The notes: generated from the letters alone by a model not told the origin. 26,821 nucleotides of DNA from JAJDFU01 sp964640855 (GCA_964640855.1 CAZXIX010000059.1:1-26821), one strand, 5' to 3'. Positions 7,591 through 15,665 are shown, counted from the first letter of the stretch. Numbers and translations are program-made.

Positions 7591-8585
7591 TTCCCCCCGG
7601 CCGAGCCGGAAGGCACCGCCCGGATTCGTTGGATCAATTCATAAACCTGCCCCTCGGAGCGGTATTCCTCATACATGCTCTCTACAGCCTTGGCAAAGGG
7701 CTCCTTCTCGGGGTAGATCACTTCTACGCCCGCTTCCCGGACGGCCGCCAGCGCTTCCTCCTCCGCTTCTTTCCACAAGATCCTTTGGTAGTCGCGCGCC
7801 TCATAGGCGGCTTCCTGCAGCCATTCTCTCTCCTGTTCATCCAATCGGTTCCAGGCCGTCGTACCAACGACCAGGATATCCGGGACGGCCGTATGCTCGT
7901 TCAACACATAATAGTTGCACACCTCGTAATGGCGGGAGGTGTAAAAACTGGGCGGGTTGTTCTCGGCCCCGTCCACCACGCCCTGCTGCAAGGCCGTGTA
8001 AAGTTCCCCCCAGGAGATGGGCGTCGGCGCCCCTCCCATGGCCCGCACCATGTTCATGGCCGTCTGGCTCTCCTGCACCCGGATCTTCATCCCTTCCAGA
8101 TCAGCAGGGGTTTGGATGGGTTTTTCCTTGGAATAAAAAGAACGGTAGCCGGCGTCAAAATAGGTCAGGCCCCGCAGCCAGTATTTTTCGCCCTGCAGAA
8201 GGAGCTCTCTGCCGATGGGACCGTCCAGTACGGTAAAATGGTGTTCTTTGTCGCGAAATACATAGGGGATGCTGAGCACTTTGAGGTTGGGGGCAAAGTT
8301 CTCGATCACCGCCGCCGAGACCTTGGTGATGTCGAGACTCCCGATCTGCAAAAGCTCCAGAAGCTGTCGCTCCGAACCCAATTGCGAACTGGGATAGATG
8401 TCCATCTCCATCTGGCCGCCCGATTTCTCTTTCACCTTTTCGGCCATGTAAACCATGCCCGCATGTACGGGGTGGTTCACATCCAGGCCGTGCGCCAGTT
8501 TTAGGCGGGTAATGCCCGAACGGTCTTCGCAGGAAAAAAGCAAAAAGCCCAAAAGGGCGGTCGCCAAAAGTCGCCGTCGCATCAT
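7587..8585 (-). CDS. dctP: TRAP transporter substrate-binding lipoprotein DctP
   Basis: A 332-residue TRAP solute receptor. The N-terminus RRRLLATALLGFLLFSC ends in a lipobox-like FSC with Cys19, so this receptor is probably lipid-anchored rather than freely periplasmic. The family landmarks are in place: AHGLDVNHPVHAGM (31-44), MKIRVQES (166-173) with R169, the Arg that normally clamps the substrate carboxylate, and GVVDGAENNP (202-211). The two adjacent ATGs leave the start ambiguous by one codon. The kdgA stop lies 1 nt upstream, so the genes are co-transcribed. A uronate or aldonate ligand is inferred from the pathway genes. Confidence 0.92.
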   Translation of the reverse strand: MMRRRLLATALLGFLLFSCEDRSGITRLKLAHGLDVNHPVHAGMVYMAEKVKEKSGGQMEMDIYPSSQLGSERQLLELLQIGSLDITKVSAAVIENFAPNLKVLSIPYVFRDKEHHFTVLDGPIGRELLLQGEKYWLRGLTYFDAGYRSFYSKEKPIQTPADLEGMKIRVQESQTAMNMVRAMGGAPTPISWGELYTALQQGVVDGAENNPPSFYTSRHYEVCNYYVLNEHTAVPDILVVGTTAWNRLDEQEREWLQEAAYEARDYQRILWKEAEEEALAAVREAGVEVIYPEKEPFAKAVESMYEEYRSEGQVYELIQRIRAVPSGSAGGK

Positions 8586-8586
8586 A

Positions 8587-9258
8587 TCAATTACCTCTTA
8601 GATTCCGGATCAATTCGAGCGTATCCCGTACGCGGGCTTCCAGGGTGGCCATGTCGCGGTTTTGAAGAAGGTCCCGGGAGATCAATTGGGACCCCATGCC
8701 GACGCAAGCCGCTCCGGCCGAGAACCAACGACTGAGGTTTTCCCGATCGGGAGAAACGCCGCCGGTAGGCATGATGCGGGTCCACGGCTGCGGCCCAGCA
8801 ATCGCCTGGATGAAACCGGGCCCGTAGGTGCCGCCGGGAAACAATTTTACGATCTCCGCCCCCATCTCCTCGGCCCGGGCGATCTCGCTCAGGCTGGCGC
8901 AGCCGGGCGACCACAATACTTTTCGCCGGTTGCAGACCCACCCCACATCTTCGCGAAGCACCGGCGTCACCACAAAATGAGCCCCCAGTTGCAGATAAAG
9001 GGAGGCCGTTCCCGCATCCGTTACCGACCCCACTCCCAGAACCATACCCGGCAGTTCGGCCAGGGCAAAACGGTTGAGAGCCTCAAAAACCGTATGGGCA
9101 AAGTCGCCCCGGTTGGTAAACTCCAGCAAGCAGGCCCCGCCCTGGTAACAGGCCCGTAAAACTTCTTTCCCCAACTCCACATCGGCATGATAGAAAAGAG
9201 GGACCATCCCCTGCTCCATCATCAGTTGAGCTACTTCGATACGTGTATATTTCGCCAT
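8587..9258 (-). CDS. kdgA: 2-keto-3-deoxy-6-phosphogluconate aldolase
   Basis: A 223-residue class I aldolase of the KDPG/KHG family. Likely catalytic E46 lies in LLEFTNRG and the Schiff-base Lys138 in EIVKLFPG, with phosphate-site Gly segments GVGSVTDAGTA (75-85) and MPTGGVSP (163-170). It cleaves KDPG to pyruvate and glyceraldehyde-3-phosphate, the last step of the pathway. The ATG at 9258 (MAKYTRIEV) is preferred; an in-frame ATG at 9285 would add a lysine-rich nonapeptide outside the fold. It is the first gene after a 216-bp gap, so a promoter of its own is possible. Confidence 0.92.
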   Translation of the reverse strand: MAKYTRIEVAQLMMEQGMVPLFYHADVELGKEVLRACYQGGACLLEFTNRGDFAHTVFEALNRFALAELPGMVLGVGSVTDAGTASLYLQLGAHFVVTPVLREDVGWVCNRRKVLWSPGCASLSEIARAEEMGAEIVKLFPGGTYGPGFIQAIAGPQPWTRIMPTGGVSPDRENLSRWFSAGAACVGMGSQLISRDLLQNRDMATLEARVRDTLELIRNLRGN

Positions 9259-9474
9259 CTTTTTCCCTTTGTATTTTCCGTTCACGAACAGACATCGTGT
9301 ATCGGTTGGTCTTTTTGTTTTCCCTTTCGAAAGTATGCTTTAGTCACTTAATAGCTTCTATGTTACCACTTAGGGGGGGGCTAAAAGGGTGGCCAACAAG
9401 AGGCTTCAATATTCGTAATGATAATGCTCGTACCCAAACCCCGACATCCTGACATCGCAACATCGTGACATCAC
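9259..9474 (-). promoter_or_regulatory. kdgK-kdgA gap with G8 tract and octamer repeat
   Basis: This 216-bp gap contains a run of eight G (9373-9380) flanked by TTA and CTAA. It also holds four 8-bp units at 9442-9473: CGACATCC, TGACATCG, CAACATCG and TGACATCA. It precedes kdgA-dctPQM-uxaAB and is the most likely place for an internal promoter. I could not find an exact TAnnTTTG box on the minus strand. Confidence 0.45.
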
Positions 9475-10512
9475 CTATCGACTGACCCTCCCACTCGCAT
9501 CGCCACTCATCAGCTTTTCCACCTCGGAGATCGTCACCAGATTGGCATCCCCGTAGATGGTATGCTTCAAAGCCGATGCCGCCACGGCGAAGTTGAGCGC
9601 TTTTTGGTCGTCTTCGGGGTAGTGGAGCAGACCGTAGATCAGGCCCCCCATGAAGCTGTCGCCGCCGCCGACCCGATCCACAATGTGGGTGATCTGGTAG
9701 GTTGGAGCTTCAAACAGCGTAGTCCCGTCATACAGCACGCCGGACCAGCTGTTGTGCGAAGCGCTGATCGAGCCCCGTAAGGTGATGATGGCCTTTTGGC
9801 AACGCGGAAAACGCTCCATTAACTGCTGACAAACGGAAATGTAGGCTTTGGCCTCTACGGATTCTCCCTGGGTGACGTCCACGCCCTCGGGATGGATGTG
9901 GAAGTGCTTTTCGGCATCTTCCTCGTTCCCCAAAATGATATCGCAACCCGCAACCAGCTCCGGCATGATGTCTTCCGGTTTTTTGCCGTATTGCCAGAGG
10001 TTCTTGCGATAGTTGAGGTCGGTGGAAACGGTGATCCCCATCCGGTTGGCGGTCTGGATGGCCTCCAGGCAGGCGTCGGCAGCTCCCTGCGAAATAGCGG
10101 GTGTGATCCCCGTCCAGTGAAACCATTGGGTGTCAGCGAAAACCTCCTCCCAGTTGATCATCCCGCGTTCGATGGTAGCCATGCCCGAATGAGCCCGGTC
10201 ATAGACGACCTTGCTGCCGCGACTCACGGCTCCCAGCTCCAGAAAATAGATGCCCAGCCTTTCGCCGCCCCGGACCACGTGATTCACCCCTACCTTATGT
10301 TTGCGCATTTCCATCAGGGCGCATTCGCCGATGTCGTTCTCCGGGATCCGGCTTACGAATTCCACCGGGATTCCGTAATGGGCCAGGGAAACGGCCACAT
10401 TGCTCTCTCCCCCACCGTAGATCACATCAAAAGAAGAGGCCTGGGAGAATCGCCGAAAGCCCGCCGGGGCAAGCCGCAGCATGATCTCTCCGAAAGTGAC
10501 AACCTTTTTCAT
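9475..10512 (-). CDS. kdgK: 2-keto-3-deoxygluconate kinase (PfkB family)
   Basis: A 345-residue ribokinase/PfkB-family sugar kinase. Seen: the N-terminal FGEIMLRLAP (7-16), the sugar-binding GGGESNVAVSLAHYG (33-47), STDLNYRKNLW (163-173) common to KDG kinases, and the C-terminal PfkB signature VDRVGGGDSFMGGLIYG (278-294) with catalytic base D285. It phosphorylates KDG to KDPG with ATP. The order kdgK then kdgA in the direction of transcription matches pathway order. A related tagatose or fructose kinase is less likely given the neighbours. Confidence 0.9.
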   Translation of the reverse strand: MKKVVTFGEIMLRLAPAGFRRFSQASSFDVIYGGGESNVAVSLAHYGIPVEFVSRIPENDIGECALMEMRKHKVGVNHVVRGGERLGIYFLELGAVSRGSKVVYDRAHSGMATIERGMINWEEVFADTQWFHWTGITPAISQGAADACLEAIQTANRMGITVSTDLNYRKNLWQYGKKPEDIMPELVAGCDIILGNEEDAEKHFHIHPEGVDVTQGESVEAKAYISVCQQLMERFPRCQKAIITLRGSISASHNSWSGVLYDGTTLFEAPTYQITHIVDRVGGGDSFMGGLIYGLLHYPEDDQKALNFAVAASALKHTIYGDANLVTISEVEKLMSGDASGRVSR

Positions 10513-10657
10513 GTTTTGTTGGGTTTTTCGTTTTTATGCCCTTTCAACTCCTTTTCGGGCTAAAATATCCTGCTTCTTTTGCCGGAGCCCAAAAGAACGG
10601 AGCCTTTTCTTGGGGCGAAATAGCCGGATATGGCTTGCCCTCCTCCGTCCGGACCTT

Positions 10658-11881
10658 CTACAAGACCAGGTGGGAGTGGCAGACCGATTTCAGTTCGTCC
10701 ACATCCAGTTCGATCCCGAAACCGGGCAGCGGATCGAAACGGACAAAGCCCTTCTCGTCCAAACGCGTGGAAGCCTGCATCAGGCACTTGCGGTAGGCCG
10801 CCGAATCCTCCTTTTTCTCCAAAGCTTCGACCCAACAGGCGCCCAGGCCGACAGCGATCTGCTGCCAGGCGGAACAAGCCGGTCCCACCAGGCTATCGTC
10901 TCCGATCATCACCTCGGCCCCGATCTCCCGGATCCGGCCCGCCAAACGCGCCAAGGCCTCAAAACTCCCCATCGTGGAAGGATGCAAATTGTAAGTCCGC
11001 CCCATACCCGGTCGTATCCTTTTCAAACCCTCCCAGGCCGGGCGCATCGGATAATCCGGTATCAGGGCCAGGTCGCCGATCTGATCCTGCAAAGCGATCC
11101 ACTGATCCGTTTCCAGCAGGGCCGGATCCTCGACCCCGTCCAGGCCCTCTTCTCCAAAGGCGTAAAGGATCTTCGCCAGCTCATCCAGCGTTTTCCAGGA
11201 CTTGTACCCCTTGTTCACATCGGCGATCACCACCGATTTTTGTCCCAATACCTCCCGCACGACCCGCAACAATTCCCGGTCGAGATCCACCTCGCCCTGC
11301 ATTTTGAATTTGAGGTGGTGCCCGAGGTTCTGATCCCGGCTCCGCTCGGCTTCTTCCCTTGCCTGACCCACATCTTTGTCCAGGATGCAGTACAGGCCCG
11401 GGATGGGCGCCCGCCGATCCAGTCCCAACAGATCGACCGCCGGTTTTCCGAGAAGCTTTCCCTCCAGGTCCAGCAGCCCCATATCCATCAACTCGAGTTT
11501 TCGCGAACGCACCTCCGTGCCGGGCACCTGCCAGGCGGCCAGGCAGCGGCGAGCTTCCGCCAGGCTGAGCCCCTTGAATGTGGACAGGTAGCCGGCCCAT
11601 TCGCCGGGATCGAAGTCCGGATTATTCTTGGCCGCCGGGGTTTCAGACCAGCCCGAAAAAGAGCCGGAGGAGATCCGCATAAAGAGATGCTGGCGGTTGT
11701 ACCAGCTTCCCCAGGAGAAATGCCTGGGGATATCAATGTCGTACCGGAACAGTTCGATCTGCTCGATCCACTCCCCGGAGACAGCGGAGGATAGGGCCAA
11801 GCCAGGATCCAGCGTCAAAAAAGGCATCCCCAGTCCGAGGGCTGTGCTATGTTTCAAAAAAGATCTTCGGGTTCCTGGCAT
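10658..11881 (-). CDS. Exported enolase-superfamily enzyme (MR/MLE type)
   Basis: A 407-residue protein. Residues 1-30 form a twin-arginine-type leader (TRRSFLKHSTALGLGMPFL). The rest fits the mandelate racemase/muconate lactonizing enzyme fold: an N-terminal capping domain (about 38-150), then a TIM barrel with LKFKMQG (K191 and K193, the KxK pair), IADVNKGY (D221) and GVEDPAL (E251) as the first two Mg2+ ligands. The third ligand is unclear; D276 in IPDYP is a candidate, and H300 in YNLHPST may stand on the other face. The reaction cannot be assigned; epimerase, dehydratase and cycloisomerase all occur in this fold. It starts 6 nt after the PAL-like gene. Its export is unusual for the superfamily. 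Confidence 0.72.
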   Translation of the reverse strand: MPGTRRSFLKHSTALGLGMPFLTLDPGLALSSAVSGEWIEQIELFRYDIDIPRHFSWGSWYNRQHLFMRISSGSFSGWSETPAAKNNPDFDPGEWAGYLSTFKGLSLAEARRCLAAWQVPGTEVRSRKLELMDMGLLDLEGKLLGKPAVDLLGLDRRAPIPGLYCILDKDVGQAREEAERSRDQNLGHHLKFKMQGEVDLDRELLRVVREVLGQKSVVIADVNKGYKSWKTLDELAKILYAFGEEGLDGVEDPALLETDQWIALQDQIGDLALIPDYPMRPAWEGLKRIRPGMGRTYNLHPSTMGSFEALARLAGRIREIGAEVMIGDDSLVGPACSAWQQIAVGLGACWVEALEKKEDSAAYRKCLMQASTRLDEKGFVRFDPLPGFGIELDVDELKSVCHSHLVL

Positions 11882-11887
11882 AGCTCT

Positions 11888-12907
11888 TTAGTCTGCGGGT
11901 TTCGGGTTGGGTTTAAATTTCTGGATCCGGTTTTGGAGGATGTCTCCGGTATAAAGGTTGCCTTCGGCATCGAGGGCTACGTCGTGGTATCGGGCCACCG
12001 AACCGGAGTAATGGCCGGATCGGCCCAGGCGGGGCCCGGATTCCCCATCCGGGCTCAATTCCAAGATATCCGAGCCCTTGATGAGGGAGTCGTTAACGAT
12101 CAAATAGTCGATGGCAAAAAGCCGATTGCTTTTCCGGTCTACAGCCACGGCATAGACTTCGGCCGCATGCTCGTTTTTCCACTCCCAGAGAAAATCGCCT
12201 TCGGGCGTAAAAACCTGAACCCGGTTGTTGGCCCGGTCGGCCACATAGACCCGCCCTTCCAAATCCAGGTCGATGCCATGCGGAAGATTGAATTGACCGG
12301 GTTCGTTGCCCGGGCTCCCCCATTGAAACTGAAATTCGCCCTCGGGCGAGAATTTCATGACCCGGGTGTTCCCATAGCCGTCGCTGACGTAAAAGGACCC
12401 GTCGGGAGCCACCGCCACATCCGTGGGGCGGTCGAAATGCGCGGCGTCATTTCCCGGCACCCTCGCTTCTCCCAGGCTCAGCAACAACTTTCCGGAGGGG
12501 TCGAATTTGAAGACCTGGTGAAGCCCGACATCGGTAACCCAGATGTTATCCTGCCGGTCGATCGAAAGGCCGTGCGGCATGATGAAAAGATCGGCCCCCC
12601 AGGCATCGAGCAACGCCCCGCTTTCGGGATCTACTTTCAAAAGGGTCGGTTTGGAGATCGCAAGCTCGGGGAAGGGTTCGCTATAAACCCGCCCGGCCCG
12701 GTGAAAAACGATCAGGTCCCCCTCCGAATCGACACCAAGCCCGGTGGGATTGCCCAGCACCAAGGTATCCGGTAGGGCCAGCCAATCGATCGCATGCAGA
12801 TAGGCTGCCGGCTCCTCCGCCCCGGATTCCCGATCGACACCCGAAGAACCGGAGCAAGAATAAAAAAGTACCAGAGACCAGGTTGACAAGAATAAGGCTA
12901 CCCGCAT
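11888..12907 (-). CDS. PAL-like NHL beta-propeller lipoprotein
   Basis: A 339-residue protein with a signal peptide ending in FYSC (Cys18), followed by a six-bladed NHL-type propeller. It resembles peptidyl-alpha-hydroxyglycine alpha-amidating lyase (PAL): PHGLSIDRQDNIWVTDVG (111-128), HFDRPTDVAV (157-166), SDGYGNTRV (175-183), NLPHGIDLD (207-215) and YHDVALDAEG (307-316). As I recall rat PAL, its Zn histidines, catalytic Tyr and Arg align with H112, H210, H308, Y178 and R70 here. The Met preceding the third His is not conserved. Such proteins occur in bacteria without the hydroxylating partner PHM, and their substrates are unknown. The ATG at 12907 is chosen because an upstream in-frame start (13000) would hide the signal peptide. 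It lies 6 nt before the downstream enolase-superfamily gene. Confidence 0.82.
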   Translation of the reverse strand: MRVALFLSTWSLVLFYSCSGSSGVDRESGAEEPAAYLHAIDWLALPDTLVLGNPTGLGVDSEGDLIVFHRAGRVYSEPFPELAISKPTLLKVDPESGALLDAWGADLFIMPHGLSIDRQDNIWVTDVGLHQVFKFDPSGKLLLSLGEARVPGNDAAHFDRPTDVAVAPDGSFYVSDGYGNTRVMKFSPEGEFQFQWGSPGNEPGQFNLPHGIDLDLEGRVYVADRANNRVQVFTPEGDFLWEWKNEHAAEVYAVAVDRKSNRLFAIDYLIVNDSLIKGSDILELSPDGESGPRLGRSGHYSGSVARYHDVALDAEGNLYTGDILQNRIQKFKPNPKPAD

Positions 12908-13023
12908 GATCTTCAATTTAAAGGTAAAAGGGCCGGGGTAGTTAAACCCTGCCTCAGGAAGACGTTTCGAAAGCCGTTGCCCCTCAGCAGTAGGCCCCAA
13001 AAAAAGGGATCCATAGACAAAAC

Positions 13024-14070
13024 CTAGCGAAGGCTCCGCCGGAAAACGTCCATCACTCTTTCGGGACTGGCCAGATTGCGCGGAAAATAATAGTAGATCA
13101 GGTGATCCACCTCCGTGGCTACAACCTCGGGCAATCTTTTTTCCAGCAAGGGGATTTCCTCGTCAGGCAGATTGTGGTTCTCCACCAGCCAAAGCGATCT
13201 TTTCCCGTTCTTTTTGGCCGCATCCAGGTACCTCTGCCCCACTCCTCCGAGCAAAACCTTGCCGTGGCCTTCGGTTTGACCCAGATCGGATGGGTACCAG
13301 GGTCGCCCGTCGCAGCCATAGGTGTCCAGACCCTCTATCTCCGCAAATCGGTTTACGATATAATCCCCTTTGCTGGCGTGCAGGAACATAGCGATTTCCT
13401 TGTCGGGAAATTCCGACTTGATGGCCTGGTTCACCCGGGAATAAAAATCGGCATTCGAATCGACAAAATCCTCCGGCGAAGGATCGGGTCCCAACTTTTC
13501 GCGGGCGAGTTCGTAGAAGTCGGGACCCAGGGATTTGGGCTCGTCCCAGATCAGACCCTGCACATCCCAGGTCCGGAAAACCGCCTGGGCCGTTTCGACC
13601 ATAAACGCAAAGGTTGCCGGATGGAAAATACTGCTGATCCGGCCGGATACGCCGGATTCCTGGCAGCTTCCATCCGCATTCAACTTCCAGGTCTCCGGAT
13701 GCCGGATGCTGAACAGGCTGGGTACTTTGGGCGCACCGGCCACGAGGCCGGCCCATCGGGAAGGCACGGCCCACACCTGCATGCCCAGCTTTTTCGCCTC
13801 CTCGCAAATGATCTCCATATTCTCTACCGCAGCAAAAAGATCCTGCTCCAGGATGGCGATCGAGACGCTGTCGGTACCCAGGTCGGCCATCCACTTCAGG
13901 TCCTCGCGCACGTGCCGGGGCACCAGGGTGTAGCTGTGAGCCCGGAAGTAATAGGCATTCAGTTCCTTCCATTTCGCCCGCCGGGGCAACGCAACGGCAG
14001 GAACCGAAGCAGGGAGAGAAAGGGACAAGCCTCCGAATACCAGGGACTCCAGGAAGGTCTTTCTGTTCAT
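13024..14070 (-). CDS. Exported TIM-barrel protein, glycosidase-like, unknown function
   Basis: A 348-residue protein with an N-terminal export leader (MNRKTFLESLVFGGLSLSLP, an RK variant of the Tat motif). The body reads as alternating strands and helices of a TIM barrel, with KKLGMQVWAVPSRW (93-106), DVQGLIWDEPKSLGP (169-183) and KEIAMFLHASKGDY typical of glycoside-hydrolase-like barrels. E177 in WDEP sits where a catalytic acid could lie at the end of strand 4. No family can be named. It shares the G-L-[IL]-W...LGP motif with the protein at 21579-23069. It stands between the two exported enolase-superfamily genes and is probably in the same operon (72 nt after the upstream gene). Confidence 0.6.
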   Translation of the reverse strand: MNRKTFLESLVFGGLSLSLPASVPAVALPRRAKWKELNAYYFRAHSYTLVPRHVREDLKWMADLGTDSVSIAILEQDLFAAVENMEIICEEAKKLGMQVWAVPSRWAGLVAGAPKVPSLFSIRHPETWKLNADGSCQESGVSGRISSIFHPATFAFMVETAQAVFRTWDVQGLIWDEPKSLGPDFYELAREKLGPDPSPEDFVDSNADFYSRVNQAIKSEFPDKEIAMFLHASKGDYIVNRFAEIEGLDTYGCDGRPWYPSDLGQTEGHGKVLLGGVGQRYLDAAKKNGKRSLWLVENHNLPDEEIPLLEKRLPEVVATEVDHLIYYYFPRNLASPERVMDVFRRSLR

Positions 14071-14142
14071 AAGCTCAAAGGTGGGTAAAGGGTAAATCCG
14101 GAAAGGCCGGGGTCTTTCCGCCGGGCGGATTACCGGGTACGA

Positions 14143-15399
14143 TCAAACCGGCTGGTGTTTTTCTACGTAGGCCGGATCGATCTCGACGCCCAGCCCTGGA
14201 CCGGTCGGTACTTTCACCTTGCCCCCCTTGCTGCTCAGATCGGAGGTGGGGCAATTCACAGGCAGTTCCTTGTTGAATCCCTTAAACTCGTGATAGGGCC
14301 CCGCGTTGGGCAAGGCTGATACGAAATGCATCATATAGAGGTATCCCAATCCGGAACCCGAAATGTGAGGGATGCAACTCAGGCCGCGGGCTTCGGCCAT
14401 GCGCGCTACCCGCATGGAGCGGATCATACCGCCGAAATAAAAGATATCGGGTTGGACCACATCAAGCGCCGACTGATGGATCAACCAGCGGAAGTTGCGC
14501 ATGCTGGGTTCCTGCTCTCCGCCGGCAATGGGTACGTTGAGCGCGTCGGCCACCTGTCGGGTCTCCTCATACCAGTCAAAGGGTACCGGCTCCTCGTAAA
14601 AATCGAACCGGTATTCCTCCATCAACTTCCCGATTCGGATGGCTTCTGCCACATCGTAGGATCCGTTGGAGTCGGCATAGATGGTCATATCATCCCCAAA
14701 CGTCTGCCGCACCAGCGGGATCAGCTTTTCCGAGCGGCCGGGAGGAGTTTCCGGAGCGCTCATGCGACCGCCCACTTTGAACTTGACCGCCCGGGCATCG
14801 GATTCCTCCACCTGGGCCTTGATCCGCTCGATCGATTCCTCGGCGCTGCGCCCCCTGAAATTGTTGGCCTGATAGATGGCGATCTCCGGATGATGTATCT
14901 CTCCGATCAGGGCGCCCATCGGCTGGTTGGCGATCTTGCCCAGCAGGTCGAGCAAGGCAAATTCTATGGTGGCCAGGGGAACCCAAAGCGGGAGGCCCTG
15001 CAATTTGTAATTGCTTTGGTACACGTACACTTCCTCAAGCAGCCGCTCCAACTGTACGGCATCCTTACCGATAAAGAAGGGCTGCAGGCGGTTGGTGAAG
15101 ATGGGATACAGGCTTCGGATCTGCATGTTGTTGCTCACACACAGTCCTTCGGCCCCATCCCGGGAAGTTACCCGGCAAATGTAATTGCCTTCGTACTCAA
15201 GCAACTCGAGCCGCTCGATGAGAACCGGGCTCGAGAAAAGTTCGGTCTTCAGCACAGGTTCGGCCAGCGCGCGGTCCAGGTCGGCTGCACTTTCCACTGC
15301 AGACGGTTCGGCCTCGGGGGAGGGGGAGCAATGGCTCAGTAAAAGGGATCCGCCCACAAGCGATGAGGTCTGCAGGAATTGGCGTCGGGAGTGATGCAT
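14143..15399 (-). CDS. Exported enolase-superfamily sugar-acid enzyme (MR type)
   Basis: A 418-residue mandelate racemase-type enzyme behind a twin-arginine lipoprotein leader (SRRQFLQ, then LLLSHC with Cys24). The active-site set is complete: K206 and K208 in VKFKVGG, D242 in YADSNGSYD, E269/E270 in FYEEP, E295 in AGGEQEPS, D318 in VVQPDIFYFGG and H345 in IPHISGSG. The KxK plus His-Asp dyad is the arrangement of acid-sugar dehydratases and racemases. The substrate is unknown; a galactonate-, fuconate- or uronate-like acid would fit the cluster. It is the first gene of the minus-strand cluster, so the region upstream of 15399 should hold the main promoter. The envelope location is inferred from the leader. 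Confidence 0.83.
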   Translation of the reverse strand: MHHSRRQFLQTSSLVGGSLLLSHCSPSPEAEPSAVESAADLDRALAEPVLKTELFSSPVLIERLELLEYEGNYICRVTSRDGAEGLCVSNNMQIRSLYPIFTNRLQPFFIGKDAVQLERLLEEVYVYQSNYKLQGLPLWVPLATIEFALLDLLGKIANQPMGALIGEIHHPEIAIYQANNFRGRSAEESIERIKAQVEESDARAVKFKVGGRMSAPETPPGRSEKLIPLVRQTFGDDMTIYADSNGSYDVAEAIRIGKLMEEYRFDFYEEPVPFDWYEETRQVADALNVPIAGGEQEPSMRNFRWLIHQSALDVVQPDIFYFGGMIRSMRVARMAEARGLSCIPHISGSGLGYLYMMHFVSALPNAGPYHEFKGFNKELPVNCPTSDLSSKGGKVKVPTGPGLGVEIDPAYVEKHQPV

Positions 15400-15665
15400 G
15401 AAAGAGGACTTTATAAGGCTCTATCTAAAGACGGCCAAAGGCTTCTCCTGCCCTGAAGGTCTGGGGATACGGATCCTCCTTTGAAAAAAGGGGCATTCCC
15501 GGCGGACAAGCACTCCAACCGATGAAACGAAGGCGTATATAAGCCCGGATCGGGGCCCTATTCAGTGTAAACTTTCGGAATTTCGTCCCTGAACTACATT
15601 CCGGCAGGTTGATTCCGGGCCAGCTGGCTATCGATCCTGAGTTTTTAATTGGATATTACTTCGAC
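15400..15665. promoter_or_regulatory. Divergent intergenic region with repeated ATTCCGG
   Basis: This 266-bp region lies between the divergent enolase-superfamily and DASS transporter genes and should contain promoters for both. ATTCCGG occurs at 15598-15604 and 15612-15618 (14 bp apart), and the inverted CGGAAT at 15576-15581. Such spaced copies could be a regulator binding site. No exact TAnnTTTG box was found; TAAACTTTCG near 15568 is only a partial match. Confidence 0.4.

Noticed and set aside
10481..11794. 437-residue plus-strand frame opposite the enolase-superfamily gene
   Set aside because: The Gln-, Pro- and His-rich composition is typical of antisense reading of GC-rich coding DNA; no domain is seen.
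13001..13023. Expectation of a SusC/SusD pair near the exported enzymes
   Set aside because: No TonB-dependent receptor or SusD-like lipoprotein is encoded anywhere in the window, so this is not a classical polysaccharide utilisation locus here.
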